Positions 5,662 through 6,176 of a DNA stretch of 6,176 nt are shown here, in pieces. The notes beneath the pieces are model-generated. The model did not search any database. It was not told the origin of the DNA and worked only from the letters and a program-made list of their open reading frames with translations. Positions within the stretch are counted from its first letter, which is position 1. Every line of letters begins with the position of its first letter. Position numbers and translations under genes: made by a program. The stretch is from Thermoplasmata archaeon (GTDB taxonomy: Archaea; Thermoplasmatota; Thermoplasmata; Thermoplasmatales; Thermoplasmataceae): the NCBI GenBank assembly GCA_021845325.1, contig JAKBRR010000118.1, forward strand, positions 1-6,176, given 5' to 3'.

Positions 5662-6176
5662 GCAGTATTGTTATTAAAAATCTGAGTAAAGATATGGGAC
5701 CAGATAAGACCCTGGAAATAAAGAAGCTCAATTTAGATTCACCTAGAATAATTGGGCTATTGGGACCCAATGGTGCTGGAAAATCAACGATATTGAAATT
5801 ATTGTCTGGTTCAGTTGAATACTTCAAGGGTGAAATTGAAATAAATGGAATAAACATAAGAGAAGACAGGCAAAATGCAGTGAGGGGTATCGGGTCACTT
5901 ATTGAGAATCCGAGATTTTATCAGTTTGTGTCAGGTGGTCATCTTCTCAGCTTTATCTCCAGCATCAGGAAGGGATCAGATGCTGGAATTCATGAAGAGG
6001 TAGCTTCTATTCTTGATCAAATAGGACTGGTAAAGAAAGGGAAGGCACTTATAAACACATATTCAACTGGAGAACTAAAGAGATTATCTCTCGGTGCTGC
6101 AATTATTGGTGATCCGGATATAGTTTTGCTTGATGAGCCTTTAGACAATCTTGACATTCTCGGTGAATTAGTTCTG
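5658..6176 (+). CDS. ABC transporter ATP-binding protein, C-terminus cut by right edge
   Basis: 173 codons are open to the window end with no stop. Walker A is GPNGAGKST (36-44). The Q-loop region reads GSLIENPRFY (79-88), with Glu where many ABC proteins have Gln, as in BcrA-type drug and peptide exporters. The signature motif is STGEL (136-140), a variant of LSGGQ, followed by KRLSLG. Walker B is IVLLDEP (155-161) with catalytic E160, and the D-loop is DNLD (163-166), with Leu-Asp where 'T-x-G' is usual after DEP. All catalytic residues seen are intact, so it should be active. The H-loop lies beyond the window. The start ATG at 5658 overlaps the permease stop by 4 bp, and GAGG at 5645-5648 is a reasonable SD. 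It energises the permease encoded just before it. Confidence 0.93.
   Translation, partial: MSSIVIKNLSKDMGPDKTLEIKKLNLDSPRIIGLLGPNGAGKSTILKLLSGSVEYFKGEIEINGINIREDRQNAVRGIGSLIENPRFYQFVSGGHLLSFISSIRKGSDAGIHEEVASILDQIGLVKKGKALINTYSTGELKRLSLGAAIIGDPDIVLLDEPLDNLDILGELVL

Noticed and set aside
5654..5857. Minus-strand open frame of 67 codons opposite the ATPase start
   Set aside because: It is antisense to Walker A, which constrains this sequence; no independent evidence of a gene.
1..6176. CRISPR array, tRNA, rRNA, insertion sequence or attachment site
   Set aside because: No regularly spaced repeats, cloverleaf-like sequence, transposase or flanking inverted repeats were seen on either strand; short C/D-box-like strings occur only inside coding sequence.

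Overview
The window is AT-rich. Arg codons are mostly AGA/AGG and ATA is frequent for Ile. AT-rich TATA-like boxes lie about 25-30 bp upstream of several ATG codons that lack a leader, while other starts carry a good Shine-Dalgarno (GGAGGT, GGGTGA). This mix of leaderless and SD-led starts, with archaeal-style promoters and short intergenic gaps, points to an archaeon. A member of the Thermoplasmatales (Ferroplasma / Cuniculiplasma / Thermoplasma-like) is my best guess, but there is no rRNA or other marker to prove it.

Left part (1-1783): the first 83 bases hold the start of a minus-strand gene for a probable membrane protein, cut by the window edge. Divergent from it is a two-gene plus-strand operon. 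The first gene is a nucleotidyltransferase-fold protein with a TTG start, a strong SD and a C-terminal membrane segment. It overlaps by 8 bp a GT2-like glycosyltransferase that also has a C-terminal membrane segment. Both products probably work at the inner face of the membrane, possibly in making a surface glycan or glycolipid.

Middle part (1784-4016): a minus-strand class I SAM-dependent methyltransferase converges on the glycosyltransferase. It carries an extra N-terminal domain of about 100 residues that resembles flavin-binding split-barrel reductase-like proteins. Divergent from it is a small plus-strand gene (75 aa) whose pattern weakly recalls PqqD-like winged-helix peptide-binding proteins. 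It converges on a minus-strand gene for a 207-aa protein with an HHExxE motif, which resembles an uncharacterised family I associate with bacteria and phages. The 151-bp divergent region that follows contains two small dyads and two TATA-like boxes.

Right part (4017-6176): a plus-strand operon encodes a secreted or membrane-anchored protein rich in N-glycosylation sequons, then an ABC-2 type permease, then a BcrA-like ABC ATPase cut by the right edge. Gene spacing is 4 bp and then a 4-bp ATGA overlap. This looks like an ABC export or drug/lipid-handling system with a dedicated extracellular partner.

Taken together, the window holds envelope-related functions (glycan assembly, a modifying methyltransferase, an ABC exporter with a glycoprotein). 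No CRISPR array, tRNA, rRNA or insertion sequence was seen. No complete new system can be demonstrated. The most unusual items are the barrel-methyltransferase fusion, the small PqqD-like candidate beside it, and the sequon-rich protein joined to the ABC transporter.
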